Assembly: GCF_021440085.1 (NCBI RefSeq)
Contig: NZ_JAKCPW010000005.1
Location: 186,001-250,000 of the forward strand
Direction of reading: 5' to 3'
Length of the DNA stretch: 64,000 nucleotides
Source: Dyadobacter sp. CY261
GTDB lineage: Bacteria > Bacteroidota > Bacteroidia > Cytophagales > Spirosomataceae
In this document: piece by piece, positions 50,103 to 59,692 of the stretch
Numbering within the stretch: position 1 is the stretch's first letter
How the letters are laid out: each line of letters begins with the position of its first letter
Program-made: the position numbers and the translations under genes
The notes under the pieces: model-generated
What the model was told of the DNA's origin: nothing
The model's input: the letters and a program-made list of their open reading frames with translations, nothing else
The model's database searches: none

Positions 50103-52504
50103 AGACTCCGTTTCTTGACGTCGAAAGAAACAGTTTTTGAACCAGCTATACCATCCGGGGTAATGCCCTGGATCACGACCTGGTAACGACCTGTCTGGTC
50201 GGAAGTATAAAATTCGATCGTGGCTTTTCCGTCCTTGTCTGTGGTCACATTGGGTGCCCAATGCAACAGGTTGCGAAAATCGGCAATACGGCTGTTTGCA
50301 TTGTTATTGTCGTACCGGGGCGCGTAGAACTCACGTTGCGCCTGTACGCCCTCATAAGGCATCACAAGCACTTTGGGATCGAGCTCGAAACCACTCAGAT
50401 CGCCCCGATAGGTCGAAAAGCTGACAATGCCTGTGAAAGTCATTGGTCCGAGGAAATAGCGGGAGCTGAGCAACTCGATTTTCTTGACTTTCAACGGATC
50501 CATTTCAATGATTTTATCGGCGTCGAAAACCGGGATGCCGTCCAGAAGCATGAGCGGGTCGGTGGTGTAGTAGGTATTTGGAAGCAACTTGTCGATCATC
50601 CGCAGATGGAATTCCTTTTGCCGCTTGCGTACCAGCACGCCTTTTACATATTCTCTCAAAACCTCCTCCATGGTCGGGAAGCGGGTAAAATCGTCAAGGA
50701 AATATTTCTCGTCGGGCATACCAAAGAATGGCAGAGAGTCGGTGAGAACGGCTTTTTTCTCCGTATAAAGGCGCGGAAGATATGCATTGGCGGTCTGCAT
50801 GTTGATCGACCGCGTGAGCAACTGGTTTTCCAGGTTTTTATCAAAAAAGAAGGAAGGAATTGCCGTGGTGGAGAACTGCTTCGAGAACGGACTGGCCACT
50901 TCGAACCGATAAGTTGTATCATTGGCAAGGTCGGTCTGAAGTGTGATCTCCTTCGGACCAACGAATTGCCGCACTTCGAACTTCACACGTCCGTTATCAT
51001 CGCTCCTGTCGACATATAAACGTGCCGGAACATCCAGAGAGGCCAAAAAAGCGTCCTTATTCTTAGCCGGTGCTCCATCAGACTTGTTCAGCAGGCGGGC
51101 GTTGATAAAATGTCCGTCGTATTCCGGTAAGTGCTCAAAAGAAACCAACTGGCCGCCAAAAACTCTGTCCCAATTAAGGCGACGCCAGCCGTGGGTCAGC
51201 ATCAGGTTGTCGAGTTGCCGGTCTGTGTCTTTACTAACATTCTTGAAGTAATATCCCGGACTTTCGATGTTCCCCTTCAAATCGGCCGTCAGCCACAAAT
51301 AGCTGTGAATGTCAGTTTGTGACTGATATTGGATTGAATCGTCGAGATAAACCGCGACAGACAAATTACTCCAAGCCGGCAATGCCTGGCCAACCCCTGC
51401 GGAAAGATTCATCGCTACCTTTTCCCGCGTGATAAAGGCGTTATTTATTTGTGCTTCTATCATCAACTGTTTTTCGGGACGTTTGAAATACAATCTTTCG
51501 CAAACAGGTTTCAATCTTTCATTGAAAATAGTAATGTGTGAAATCCCCTCGCCCATTTTCGCTTTTTCAAGGACGAAGATTACTTTCCCATTACCTCCCA
51601 GGATCTTTTTGCCAAACAATGCATTCGCTTGTCGTGTGTGCGAAAGCATATACACGTTGGCGGGCTCCTCGCTTTCGCGTCGCGCGGTTACCGTCACTTT
51701 GAGCAGCGCAGCCGTCGAATCTTTAACCTCCATCACATAACCCTGCGGTTCCGCTTTCGGAAGTTCGTATTCGAAGCGCTGGCCTTTGCTATCGGTAATT
51801 GCCGCCTTATATGTGGCATTACCTTCCGGTTTGAATGTAAAAAAGCCGATGCCATTCATTTCCGGCTCAAACTCCCGCACAGTTTCATTCTGCTGATTTA
51901 AAACGGCGCCTTTAAAACGGAAGCCCTTTCCATCCATACCCACAGCCCTGAATGCCACTTTACTTTCGATACCATTCACCAGACGGCCGCCTTCCGGGAA
52001 AAACTGCACGTCGTACCGCGTTTCTTCCTTCGAAGCCCTGTCCGGATCAAACCTTACAAACGGGTTCAGAATGGAAATAGATGTTTCAAAATAGCTGTCT
52101 ACCGAAAAGTTCTTCATCCAGTTGGTGTAACAGCGTAGCTTGTATTTCCCGCTCACAAGCGTGGACGGTGCAAGTACGGAGCCATTTCCACGGCCATCGA
52201 TCATGGAAAATTTGGTCTGCACTACCGCGTTATTTTCGCTATCGAGTATTTCCAGATAGCCCACTTTGCTTAGATCGAGGAACCGATGCGTAGCACCGTT
52301 AAGGTTATAGGCTTTGAACCAGATCGTTTCGCCAACGAGATAGAATGGCCTGTCGACGTGCACATACATTTTTTCCTGCACGGCCCGCTCGGTGTAAAGC
52401 CCGAAGCGCTGCTGCATTGAGGCCAGCATGGCATCGTCCTGTGCATAGATAGGCCCGCAAAACGCCAGTGCCAGCAAACCGTAAATTAATGTCCTGATTT
52501 TCAT
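50099..52504 (-). CDS. Large secreted MG2/TonB-plug-like surface protein
   Basis: An 801-residue protein from the ATG at 52504 (MKIRTLIYGLLALAFCGPIYAQ, Sec signal). Residues ~25-140 look like an alpha-2-macroglobulin MG2-type domain (MYVHVDRPFYLVGETIWFKAY, SGKYKLRCYTNWMKNF). Later beta-rich domains follow. Residues ~640-720 resemble a TonB-receptor plug: MLLDGIPVFDADKIIEMDPLKVKKIELLSS. The end is another Ig-like segment (GRYQVVIQGITPDGIAGS). This domain order recurs in Bacteroidota proteins of unknown function near TonB-dependent receptors. It follows the second DUF4249 gene by 26 bases and is the last gene of the surface operon. Confidence 0.75.
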   Translation of the reverse strand: MKIRTLIYGLLALAFCGPIYAQDDAMLASMQQRFGLYTERAVQEKMYVHVDRPFYLVGETIWFKAYNLNGATHRFLDLSKVGYLEILDSENNAVVQTKFSMIDGRGNGSVLAPSTLVSGKYKLRCYTNWMKNFSVDSYFETSISILNPFVRFDPDRASKEETRYDVQFFPEGGRLVNGIESKVAFRAVGMDGKGFRFKGAVLNQQNETVREFEPEMNGIGFFTFKPEGNATYKAAITDSKGQRFEYELPKAEPQGYVMEVKDSTAALLKVTVTARRESEEPANVYMLSHTRQANALFGKKILGGNGKVIFVLEKAKMGEGISHITIFNERLKPVCERLYFKRPEKQLMIEAQINNAFITREKVAMNLSAGVGQALPAWSNLSVAVYLDDSIQYQSQTDIHSYLWLTADLKGNIESPGYYFKNVSKDTDRQLDNLMLTHGWRRLNWDRVFGGQLVSFEHLPEYDGHFINARLLNKSDGAPAKNKDAFLASLDVPARLYVDRSDDNGRVKFEVRQFVGPKEITLQTDLANDTTYRFEVASPFSKQFSTTAIPSFFFDKNLENQLLTRSINMQTANAYLPRLYTEKKAVLTDSLPFFGMPDEKYFLDDFTRFPTMEEVLREYVKGVLVRKRQKEFHLRMIDKLLPNTYYTTDPLMLLDGIPVFDADKIIEMDPLKVKKIELLSSRYFLGPMTFTGIVSFSTYRGDLSGFELDPKVLVMPYEGVQAQREFYAPRYDNNNANSRIADFRNLLHWAPNVTTDKDGKATIEFYTSDQTGRYQVVIQGITPDGIAGSKTVSFDVKKRSL

Positions 52505-52530
52505 TGTATATTTTTCAGACAATCGAATGA

Positions 52531-53727
52531 TCATTGGTCCCAAAAAGATGGCTTTGTGGTAGTTCCACCTTGTGAGCGGCAGTCGGCACACGACTCCGAT
52601 GTCGACAGATAGCCACTCTTAGGCATCCCCTGGTAATAGTAAAGCAACACACCTCCACCCTCCAAGGCTTCTTTGTAATTGAGTGTATCAGGTGCCGAAC
52701 AGCGTGGATATTCCCCTAAACGTTCCCGGATGAAAACGCGCTTCGTTTGTTCCTGAGCCGCGCTGAAATATCCGAAGACAAGTTCTTTGACATCGGCTTT
52801 GTTGTGGATATTGCCCGTTACCTGCGATGGCTGCGGATCGAAAAGGCTACCAGTACCCTGGGTTGTTTTGGCAAGGTCCGTCCAGTATTCAAATGCCTCC
52901 CGCGAGAGGCCGTATTGCCTGACCAGGATCGAATAGCCAAAATACAGTTTGTTGGTTGCGATGTTGACGACGTTAATGGGCAAATCCCGGATAATATCCT
53001 GGCTGAGCTTGATCGTCGACCCAAGCTTAATGTCCCTGGACTGAAGTGTTCGCCAGCAAACATTGATATTATCTTGTCTAGGAATAATCGTCTGGTTCGG
53101 AATATCCCGTGTCAGACTTGAATAATAGGGCATCCGATACTCATAAGTTTCATCAAAATTCCACCGGTAAAACCGCGTTGCATTGTTCGCATCATGGGTA
53201 TTCACATAAATGAGCATCGCATTCCTGCTCGCAGCCACACGGTATGTAATGCTGTCGATCGGCGGGGTTTTACTCACTACCACAAAATCCGATTCGTATT
53301 CCTTTCCGTTAAGCCGTTTGATCCGTAAGCGGTATTTGACATCCTGATTGAAAGCCGACGCAGGCAGCTTATAGGAACCATTCCCCATATCGTGAAAAGC
53401 ATACGTTTCGCCATTTTCCGCATCCACAGCAATGTAAGCCCCCGATTCCATTTCAACCGCCTTATCGTCGGCCGTTGCCTGCGTGTGGCTCAAAAGGATA
53501 GTGCTGGTGTCGCCGTTAACATTCAGAAAACCGTCCACTACCAGATAAGTCCCCGGATTGCTCACCTCCGGCGGCGAGAATGGCTCGATGCAACTATTAA
53601 CGATTAACCCGATCGCGGCTAGTATGCCGAACGTCACCCAAACCCGTTTCAGTTTTCGGGGTTCGGGACTGTATTCCAGCTTTTTGATGAAGTTTATTCT
53701 TTTCACAATAATTAAAAGCAAATTCAT
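52531..53727 (-). CDS. DUF4249-family lipoprotein, second copy
   Basis: A 398-residue protein. The start ATG at 53727 overlaps the stop of the previous DUF4249 gene by one base (TAATG), which fixes it. The lipobox is late, GLIVNSC with Cys46, after an unusual 30-residue N-terminal part rich in Lys/Ile. Mature protein: CIEPFSPPEV, a beta-rich domain with YKLPASAFNQDVKYRLRIKRLNGKEY, the FYRWNFDETYEYRMPYYSS block and GLSREAFEYWTDLAKTTQGTGSLFDPQPSQVTGNIHN. It ends with a conserved Cys pair and QGGTTTKPSFW. The paralogue upstream shares all these blocks. Function is unknown; these lipoproteins accompany TonB receptors. Confidence 0.85.
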   Translation of the reverse strand: MNLLLIIVKRINFIKKLEYSPEPRKLKRVWVTFGILAAIGLIVNSCIEPFSPPEVSNPGTYLVVDGFLNVNGDTSTILLSHTQATADDKAVEMESGAYIAVDAENGETYAFHDMGNGSYKLPASAFNQDVKYRLRIKRLNGKEYESDFVVVSKTPPIDSITYRVAASRNAMLIYVNTHDANNATRFYRWNFDETYEYRMPYYSSLTRDIPNQTIIPRQDNINVCWRTLQSRDIKLGSTIKLSQDIIRDLPINVVNIATNKLYFGYSILVRQYGLSREAFEYWTDLAKTTQGTGSLFDPQPSQVTGNIHNKADVKELVFGYFSAAQEQTKRVFIRERLGEYPRCSAPDTLNYKEALEGGGVLLYYYQGMPKSGYLSTSESCADCRSQGGTTTKPSFWDQ

Positions 53728-54857
53728 TACCAATATGACGGCCTTTCGGTAGTACCTCCTTGCAAACGGCAATCGGCGCAGGAATGCGAAGCCACCAGCA
53801 ACGAGTCAGAGCGCGCACCCCAATATGTGAGAAAAAGTTTTGGAGTATTGACTGCACATTCATCGGCATCCCGCGATCCGCACCGGATCGGGATCGTGTC
53901 CGGTTCGGTACAACGGGGAAATGTGCCCAGACGTGGCGATACGGTGTACCTTTTGGTTTCCTCGGTCGCCGCGCTGAAATAGCCGAACGCAAGTATCCGC
54001 GGATCGGTCGTGTTACGGATATTACCCGTCACCTGCGAGGGTAAAACATCGAATAGGCTACCGGTACCCTGGGTCGTTTTGGCCAGATCGGTCCAGTACT
54101 CGAATGCCTGACGCGACAATCCGTATTGTCGTACGAGAATGCTGTATTTGATAAAAAGCTTGTTAGTAGAAATCGGGACCCGGTTAATCGGCAGATCCTT
54201 GATTACATCGCTGCTGAGCTTAACCGTGCTGCCTAGCAGAATGCTTCCCGATCTCAATTTTCCCCAGCATTTATTGATATTTTCATTTCTCACAACGACC
54301 GAGTCATTTCGGAGCTCTAATGCCGAGTAATATGCGGCCTCATATTCCCAGGTCTCCTCGAATTTCCAGCGATAAAATTGCGTCTTACCTTGTGTGTCAT
54401 GCGTGTTCACCTGAAAAATTGCCGCATTTAACCCCCCGTCAACCTTGTAGGTAACGCTGTCGATAGCGGGCGTAATACTTGCGCTCACGTATTCGGAAAG
54501 ATATTCCTGACCATCATTGGTTTTAATGCTCAACCGGTATTTTCCGCTTCGGTTATACTGCCGGGGAGGTAATGTGTAAATTCCGGAACCCGTTTCAGTC
54601 AGTGTGAACGACTCTCCATTCTCTTCTTCCACAGCTAGTTGCGCCCCGGTTTCGATGATGGGTAGGTGATTCGCATTGATGTTTTGCGTTCTCCGGAGTT
54701 CAATCCGGGTCGAATCGGTGCCATTCATGTTCAAAAAGCCGTCGATTACCAGATACCCCTCATCCGAATTCGTTTCAGGAGGCGAAAATGGTTCAATACA
54801 ACTGTCGACAATCAGCAGCAGTACAAAAAAGCCTATTTTCAAAAACCAATATCTCAT
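53727..54857 (-). CDS. DUF4249-family lipoprotein, first copy
   Basis: A 376-residue protein with the signal MRYWFLKIGFFVLLLIVDSC, lipobox Cys20. It has the same domain order as its tandem paralogue: CIEPFSPPETN, YTLPPRQYNRSGKYRLSIKTNDGQEYLSEY, FYRWKFEETWEYEAAYYSA, GLSRQAFEYWTDLAKTTQGTGSLFDVLPSQVTGNI, and the terminal CADCRLQGGTTERPSYW. Fifteen bases after the TonB-receptor stop, it is clearly co-transcribed with it. DUF4249 lipoproteins likely act as surface partners of the receptor, by analogy with SusD, but this is inference. Confidence 0.87.
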   Translation of the reverse strand: MRYWFLKIGFFVLLLIVDSCIEPFSPPETNSDEGYLVIDGFLNMNGTDSTRIELRRTQNINANHLPIIETGAQLAVEEENGESFTLTETGSGIYTLPPRQYNRSGKYRLSIKTNDGQEYLSEYVSASITPAIDSVTYKVDGGLNAAIFQVNTHDTQGKTQFYRWKFEETWEYEAAYYSALELRNDSVVVRNENINKCWGKLRSGSILLGSTVKLSSDVIKDLPINRVPISTNKLFIKYSILVRQYGLSRQAFEYWTDLAKTTQGTGSLFDVLPSQVTGNIRNTTDPRILAFGYFSAATEETKRYTVSPRLGTFPRCTEPDTIPIRCGSRDADECAVNTPKLFLTYWGARSDSLLVASHSCADCRLQGGTTERPSYW

Positions 54858-54872
54858 TGCCTTTGCCGCGTT

Positions 54873-57644
54873 TTAGAATCTGAAATTGTAGGTTATAGTC
54901 GGGATCGGCTGACCAAAAATTGAAAGCTGATAGCCGCTCACCCTTCCACCGACGGTCTGAAAATAAACCGATGTTGGATTTTTCCTCCCAAGGAGGTTGT
55001 ACACCGCCAATGTCCACGAACTATGCGCCAGCTTTTTGATCCGGTGGTTACCTTCGATATTCATGGCGACGTCGGTCCGGTAATAATCCGGAATGCGGAA
55101 CTGGTTGCGATCGGCATAATACACCCTTTGCGAGCCGTCGATCACATATTTACCAATAGGAGGCGTGTAGGGCCGGCCCGTGCTGTAAGTAAAGTTGAAC
55201 GACACGCTAAAACGGTGCGAAAACCGGTAGTTGGAAATCAATGTAAAATCATGCGGCTTATCGTAATTGCTTGGATAGAAATTCCCGTCGTTAGGCGCGT
55301 CCGGCGAATCGCGGTCAACCGCACGCAGGAGTGTGCGCGCATAGGTGTAGCTGAGCCAGCCATTCAATTTTCCGGTCATTTTCTTGACCATAAATTCGAC
55401 TCCATAAGCCTTAGCTTTGGTATTGAGCACCGCCGCTTCGATATTATGGTTCATGATAAGCGAATCTCCGCCTTTATAATCGAGGAAGTTTTTGATGTTT
55501 TTGTAATAACCTTCCAGCGAAACTTCGATCTTGTTACCCCTGAAATTCCGATATAAACCCAATGAAAGCTGATCTCCGATCTGTGGCTTGATATACGGGT
55601 CGCTGAGCTTCCAGATATCGGTCGGAGAAACTGTCATGGTATTCGTCAGCAGGTGAATGTATTGCCGGAGCGTGTTGTAACTCGCTTTAAGCGAAAGGTT
55701 ATCGAAAATACTGTATCGCACCGAAGCACGGTATTCCGGCCCCCCATAAGATTTGATCTTCTTTCCTGACTTGTATTCCTGCACGCCCTCCTGATAAATT
55801 TGGTCGATCGGGAAACCAGGCAGATATGTATTCATGGTTTTAGGTCCCAAGTATTGGAAAAACGACCAACGCAAACCACCCGAGATAGACAGTCGCGGGC
55901 TTACCTCCCATTTGTCTTCCAGATACAATGCATTTTCCGTTGCCTGTTCCGCTTCAAGTTCGTCGGGGAGGATCAGCGATTCGGCACCTCGCGGTTGGAA
56001 TGAGCCAGGGTGTAGTTTGTAGTAAATTGAGCTTAAACCAAATTCCAATGTATGCTTCGGGTGCAGCACATAGCTGAAATCCGCTTTGAAATTGGACTGG
56101 TTGATGTCAAATTTCAAATCAAATGAGTTGAGCGGCAGCCCGTTCGCCTCCATTGCATACTGGTATTTGGTATGCGCGGCTGTGAATGTGCCATACAAAC
56201 GCGGATTGAATGTGTGCTTCCATTTGATGGAGCCGAGCCTGTTCTGATAGGCATATAAGGTGTCGCCGTACAATTTGAAACGGTCGTCGCTGATGTAGCC
56301 GGTCAGTGAGAGACTGTTTTTTTCATTGATCTCGTAATTCAAATGCAGGTTGACGTCGTAAAACGAAGCCGAGCTTTTGTTATAATTTTCATTATCCAGC
56401 GCCCTGATGACCCAGTTTGAATAAGTTGAACGTCCTCCAAGCAGGAACGATGCCTTATCCTTTACCAGGGGCCCTTCCAATGTAACGCGGCCTGTCACAA
56501 GCCCTACTCCGCCAGATGTAATGAATTTCTTCTTATTTCCATCGCGGCTGTTAATGTCAAGTACGGAAGCAAGCCGGCCCCCGAACCGGGATGGAATTGT
56601 ACTTTTGTAAAGCTCCACGTCCTTCAAAACATCGGGATTGAATGCGGAGAAGAAACCAAAAAGGTGCGATGGATTGTAAATAACCGCGTCGTTGTACTGG
56701 ATCAGGTTCTGGTCTACTGAGCCGCCACGGACGTTCAGACCGGTGCTGTTTTCTCCTACTGACTTGATACCGGGCAATGTAAGCACCGTCCGCAAAAGGT
56801 CTGTTTCTCCAAAAACAGTCGGCACTTGTTTGAGGTTTTTGATGGTCAGTTTCACCGTACCCATTTGCGTGCCTACCACGTTCTTATCCATGCCAGCCTT
56901 CACCGAAACTTCTTTCAATGCGATCACGCTTTCGCGCATTTCGATATCGAGCTTACCATCAGAATAAAGTACCACCTGCCGCTGCGTCTCGCGCATACCT
57001 GTGCTCTTGATATGGATTAGCTGCTTCCCGCGTGGGATCGTGAGCGCGTATTGACCGAGTGCATCGGTCGTAATACCAATGGACGGCGAAGTAATGAATA
57101 CCGCCGCGCCGATCACCGGCTCACCAGTGACCGCGTTCCGGACATAACCCGTGATCGTCGAGTTTCCAGGCGTAATCCTATGCTTTCGTATCCCGATCTC
57201 ATGCAATTTGCTTTCGGCGGTCGACAACAGCTTTTCCTTTACATCACTTTCCGGACCGGCATATGCAATGGAATCGTTTTCGCCCGCCCGCTCGGGATTG
57301 AACAGGCCGGGCGTTAGTTGGGTGATGATCTTTTGGCCCTGGGTAATGTAAATGCGTTTCTGGCTATCGATAGCATATTCAAATTCGGAGCCTTTAAAAA
57401 CCTGGTCGAGCACCTCGCGCAGTGAAAGGTTATTCACATTCAGGTCGAGCGTGAGGCTATCGAACCGCGTTGCGTCGTAGTAGAAATAATAGCCGGCCTG
57501 CGCCTCCACCTCCTTCACAAACTGGCCGAACCGCGCCGAATCCAGTTTCATGGTAATCTTCTTCTCAGGCACATTCTGGCCGTGTGAAAATTGGGTGGTA
57601 AAAAGACAGCAGATAAAAAGGGTTAAGGATAAAAGTATTTTCAT
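54873..57644 (-). CDS. TonB-dependent receptor with STN and CarboxypepD_reg-like domains
   Basis: A 923-residue outer-membrane receptor with Sec signal (MKILLSLTLFICCLFTTQFSHGQ). Residues ~30-110 form an STN/secretin-type domain (FGQFVKEVEAQAGYYFYYDATRFDSL, LSLREVLDQVFKGSEFEYAI). A carboxypeptidase-regulatory-like domain follows (GYVRNAVTGEPVIGAAVFITSPSIGITTDALGQY), then the plug (GENSTGLNVRGGSVDQNLIQYNDAVIYNPSHLFGFFSAFNPDVLKDVELYKS in blocks). The barrel ends IPTITYNFRF with terminal Phe. STN domains are usually tied to anti-sigma signalling, yet no FecR/sigma pair is in the window. It overlaps the preceding unknown gene by 4 bases. Confidence 0.93.
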   Translation of the reverse strand: MKILLSLTLFICCLFTTQFSHGQNVPEKKITMKLDSARFGQFVKEVEAQAGYYFYYDATRFDSLTLDLNVNNLSLREVLDQVFKGSEFEYAIDSQKRIYITQGQKIITQLTPGLFNPERAGENDSIAYAGPESDVKEKLLSTAESKLHEIGIRKHRITPGNSTITGYVRNAVTGEPVIGAAVFITSPSIGITTDALGQYALTIPRGKQLIHIKSTGMRETQRQVVLYSDGKLDIEMRESVIALKEVSVKAGMDKNVVGTQMGTVKLTIKNLKQVPTVFGETDLLRTVLTLPGIKSVGENSTGLNVRGGSVDQNLIQYNDAVIYNPSHLFGFFSAFNPDVLKDVELYKSTIPSRFGGRLASVLDINSRDGNKKKFITSGGVGLVTGRVTLEGPLVKDKASFLLGGRSTYSNWVIRALDNENYNKSSASFYDVNLHLNYEINEKNSLSLTGYISDDRFKLYGDTLYAYQNRLGSIKWKHTFNPRLYGTFTAAHTKYQYAMEANGLPLNSFDLKFDINQSNFKADFSYVLHPKHTLEFGLSSIYYKLHPGSFQPRGAESLILPDELEAEQATENALYLEDKWEVSPRLSISGGLRWSFFQYLGPKTMNTYLPGFPIDQIYQEGVQEYKSGKKIKSYGGPEYRASVRYSIFDNLSLKASYNTLRQYIHLLTNTMTVSPTDIWKLSDPYIKPQIGDQLSLGLYRNFRGNKIEVSLEGYYKNIKNFLDYKGGDSLIMNHNIEAAVLNTKAKAYGVEFMVKKMTGKLNGWLSYTYARTLLRAVDRDSPDAPNDGNFYPSNYDKPHDFTLISNYRFSHRFSVSFNFTYSTGRPYTPPIGKYVIDGSQRVYYADRNQFRIPDYYRTDVAMNIEGNHRIKKLAHSSWTLAVYNLLGRKNPTSVYFQTVGGRVSGYQLSIFGQPIPTITYNFRF

Positions 57645-58369
57645 TTGGCTAGCTCGTCGTAGGTTGCAACCATCTTCACGATGGCCAGTTCACGATTTTT
57701 ACGGAATTTGATCTTGTTCTCCCGCAGGACCCTGCGTAATTCCCGCTTGTGCTCCGGAAATAATTCCAGCGCAGATTTCTTTGTGTGCACCGAATAATAC
57801 CGATCCCCTTTGAACACATAAAAGAAGTTCTTTTCGGGATAGTAGGCGATCACTCTCTTGTCAACGATCTTTTCCTGCCGCGACTTGGTCCTGCGCACGA
57901 TGGTACGCGACTTGCCGCCGTAAACAATGTCGTAGAAACCGGTCCGCATTTGCGGATTAATATCTTTCCCAGCGTCCAACCTTGCGAAGTGGTGATTATC
58001 AACAATGAAAGAATCCACCTTTACGCTTTGCAGGAGCACATGGTCACCGTTGAAGTGCCGGATCACAACCTCGTCGTGAAATATGTCATACAGCATCGGA
58101 ATGCTGTCGAATTGCTGTCCGTCGTACAGTACCATCCCGTTCAGCCACCGGCGTTGTTCGAAAAACTGATGTTCCTCCATCCGCACGTCGTACACGTAAT
58201 ACTGACGACCATTGTAAAGATTTTGGGAAATGGAGGTCGCATTTTTGTAAACAGACACCGGATAAGCCGCGGTCTCCCTGGCCGAAGAAGCCTTAGCAAG
58301 CGCGCTCTGGGCATAGCAATTCCCCGAAAACAGGGCATAAAGAATTAATGCAGTGGTAAAAATACGCAT
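57641..58369 (-). CDS. Secreted protein of unknown function heading the TonB-receptor operon
   Basis: A 242-residue protein with a Sec signal (MRIFTTALILYALFSGNCYAQ). The mature part is basic and beta-rich, e.g. GRQYYVYDVRMEEHQFFEQRRWLNGMVLYDGQQFDSIPMLYDIFHDEVVIRHF in successive strands, then a segment KSRTIVRRTKSRQEKIVDKRVIAYYPEKNFFYVFKG. I do not recognise a family. It starts the reverse-strand operon and overlaps the receptor start by 4 bases (ATGA), so strict co-expression with the receptor is likely. A minus-strand TACATTTG box lies about 95 bases upstream of its ATG. Confidence 0.7.
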   Translation of the reverse strand: MRIFTTALILYALFSGNCYAQSALAKASSARETAAYPVSVYKNATSISQNLYNGRQYYVYDVRMEEHQFFEQRRWLNGMVLYDGQQFDSIPMLYDIFHDEVVIRHFNGDHVLLQSVKVDSFIVDNHHFARLDAGKDINPQMRTGFYDIVYGGKSRTIVRRTKSRQEKIVDKRVIAYYPEKNFFYVFKGDRYYSVHTKKSALELFPEHKRELRRVLRENKIKFRKNRELAIVKMVATYDELAK

Positions 58370-58465
58370 CTACGCGGTTGATTTTTGATTCAATACGTTA
58401 AAGGATAACGAGATGTTGCAGTACCGGGGCTTGTACTTAAAGAAGTGAACATAAGTTACATACTT

Positions 58466-58473
58466 CAAATGTA
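58466..58473 (-). promoter_or_regulatory. Promoter -7-like box of the TonB-receptor operon
   Basis: Minus-strand TACATTTG (TAnnTTTG). It lies ~97 bases before the first gene of the operon in a very AT-rich region. No matched TTG element found. Confidence 0.4.
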
Positions 58474-58565
58474 AATTAATTATTTTATTTGAATTATTAA
58501 ATTAATTCATTAAAGAATCAAATGCTATTTATTTATCCGGTGGCCGTCGGTTTCTGCGAATCCCC

Positions 58566-58573
58566 TAACTTTG
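58566..58573 (+). promoter_or_regulatory. Promoter -7-like box for the epimerase gene
   Basis: TAACTTTG, 37 bases before the ATG at 58610. No TTG at standard spacing; the upstream region is otherwise AT-rich. Confidence 0.4.
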
Positions 58574-58609
58574 GTTTTTTATAGTACCACACATTTCACT
58601 TACTTTTTT

Positions 58610-59671
58610 ATGAAAATCCTGATCACCGGTGGAGCCGGTTTTGTTGGCTCTTCGCTGGCCATAGCCTTGAAAACGAACTATCCCGATTACCAGGTTTACG
58701 CGCTGGACAACCTCAAAAGAAGAGGCTCCGAACTGAATATCTCCCGGCTCAAAAGAGCGGGCGTGGAATTTGTCCATGGCGATATCCGCAATAAAGAAGA
58801 TTTTGACGGCATTCCCGCGGTCGACACCGTGATCGAAGCTTCGGCGGAACCATCAGTACTCGCCGGCCTCGACGGTACACCCGATTACCTGATCAATACC
58901 AACCTCGTCGGGACCGTCAATTGCCTTAACCATGCATTGAAACATAAAGCCGGTTTCATATTCCTTTCTACCAGCCGCGTGTATCCGATCAAAACAATCG
59001 AGACGTTAAATTTTGTAGAAGAAGAAACCCGTTTCGCATTGTCGGACGATCAGCCTGTGCCTGGTGTATCTTCCAAAGGTATCGCCGAAGACTTCCCACT
59101 AAATGGTGCACGTTCTCTTTATGGTACTACAAAGCTAGCGTCTGAATTGATCATTCAGGAATACAATGAATTTTATAATTTAAAAACCGTCATCAACCGC
59201 TGTGGCGTGATCACTGGTCCGTGGCAAATGGGCAAGGTAGATCAGGGTGTTATGGTACTTTGGATTGCCAAGCATTATTTCGAACAGCAACTCGGCTATT
59301 TTGGTTACGGCGGAACGGGCAAGCAGATTCGCGATATGTTGCACGTGGCCGACCTCTACAACCTGATCGACTGGCAACTGCATAACCTCGACAAAGTAAA
59401 TGGCGAAATCCTCAATGCAGGCGGCGGTTTGCAAAGCAGCGCATCCTTGCAGGAACTGACTAAAATCTGCCAGGAAGTAACCGGTAAAACCATCCCGATC
59501 AAAGTTGTTCCTGAAAACCGCACAGCTGATATCCGCCTCTACGTCACCGACAACACTAAAGTTACCGCGCTCACCGGCTGGGAACCCAAGATCGGCATCC
59601 GCCAGATCGTCGAAGAGATCACCGCCTGGTTAGCCGAAAACGAAGCCGACCTTGCCCCGATTTTGAAATAG
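58610..59671 (+). CDS. NAD-dependent sugar-nucleotide epimerase/dehydratase
   Basis: A 353-residue extended SDR. The ATG at 58610 places the NAD motif at the N-terminus (MKILITGGAGFVGSSLA). Catalytic Tyr-x3-Lys is in SLYGTTKLASELIIQEY, with the partner Ser/Thr in IFLSTSRVYPI. The length and the DNLKRRGSELNISRLKRAGVEFVHGDIRN block resemble CDP-paratose/tyvelose 2-epimerase-like enzymes, but the nucleotide-sugar is not determined. It is a single gene here; a strong terminator follows at 59809. Envelope polysaccharide synthesis is the likely role. Confidence 0.88.
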   Translation: MKILITGGAGFVGSSLAIALKTNYPDYQVYALDNLKRRGSELNISRLKRAGVEFVHGDIRNKEDFDGIPAVDTVIEASAEPSVLAGLDGTPDYLINTNLVGTVNCLNHALKHKAGFIFLSTSRVYPIKTIETLNFVEEETRFALSDDQPVPGVSSKGIAEDFPLNGARSLYGTTKLASELIIQEYNEFYNLKTVINRCGVITGPWQMGKVDQGVMVLWIAKHYFEQQLGYFGYGGTGKQIRDMLHVADLYNLIDWQLHNLDKVNGEILNAGGGLQSSASLQELTKICQEVTGKTIPIKVVPENRTADIRLYVTDNTKVTALTGWEPKIGIRQIVEEITAWLAENEADLAPILK

Positions 59672-59692
59672 CGTATATGTATTTGTTATTAC

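Noticed and set aside
54873-57644. FecI/FecR-type signalling operon
   Set aside because: The receptor has an STN domain, but no anti-sigma or ECF sigma gene is found within the window.
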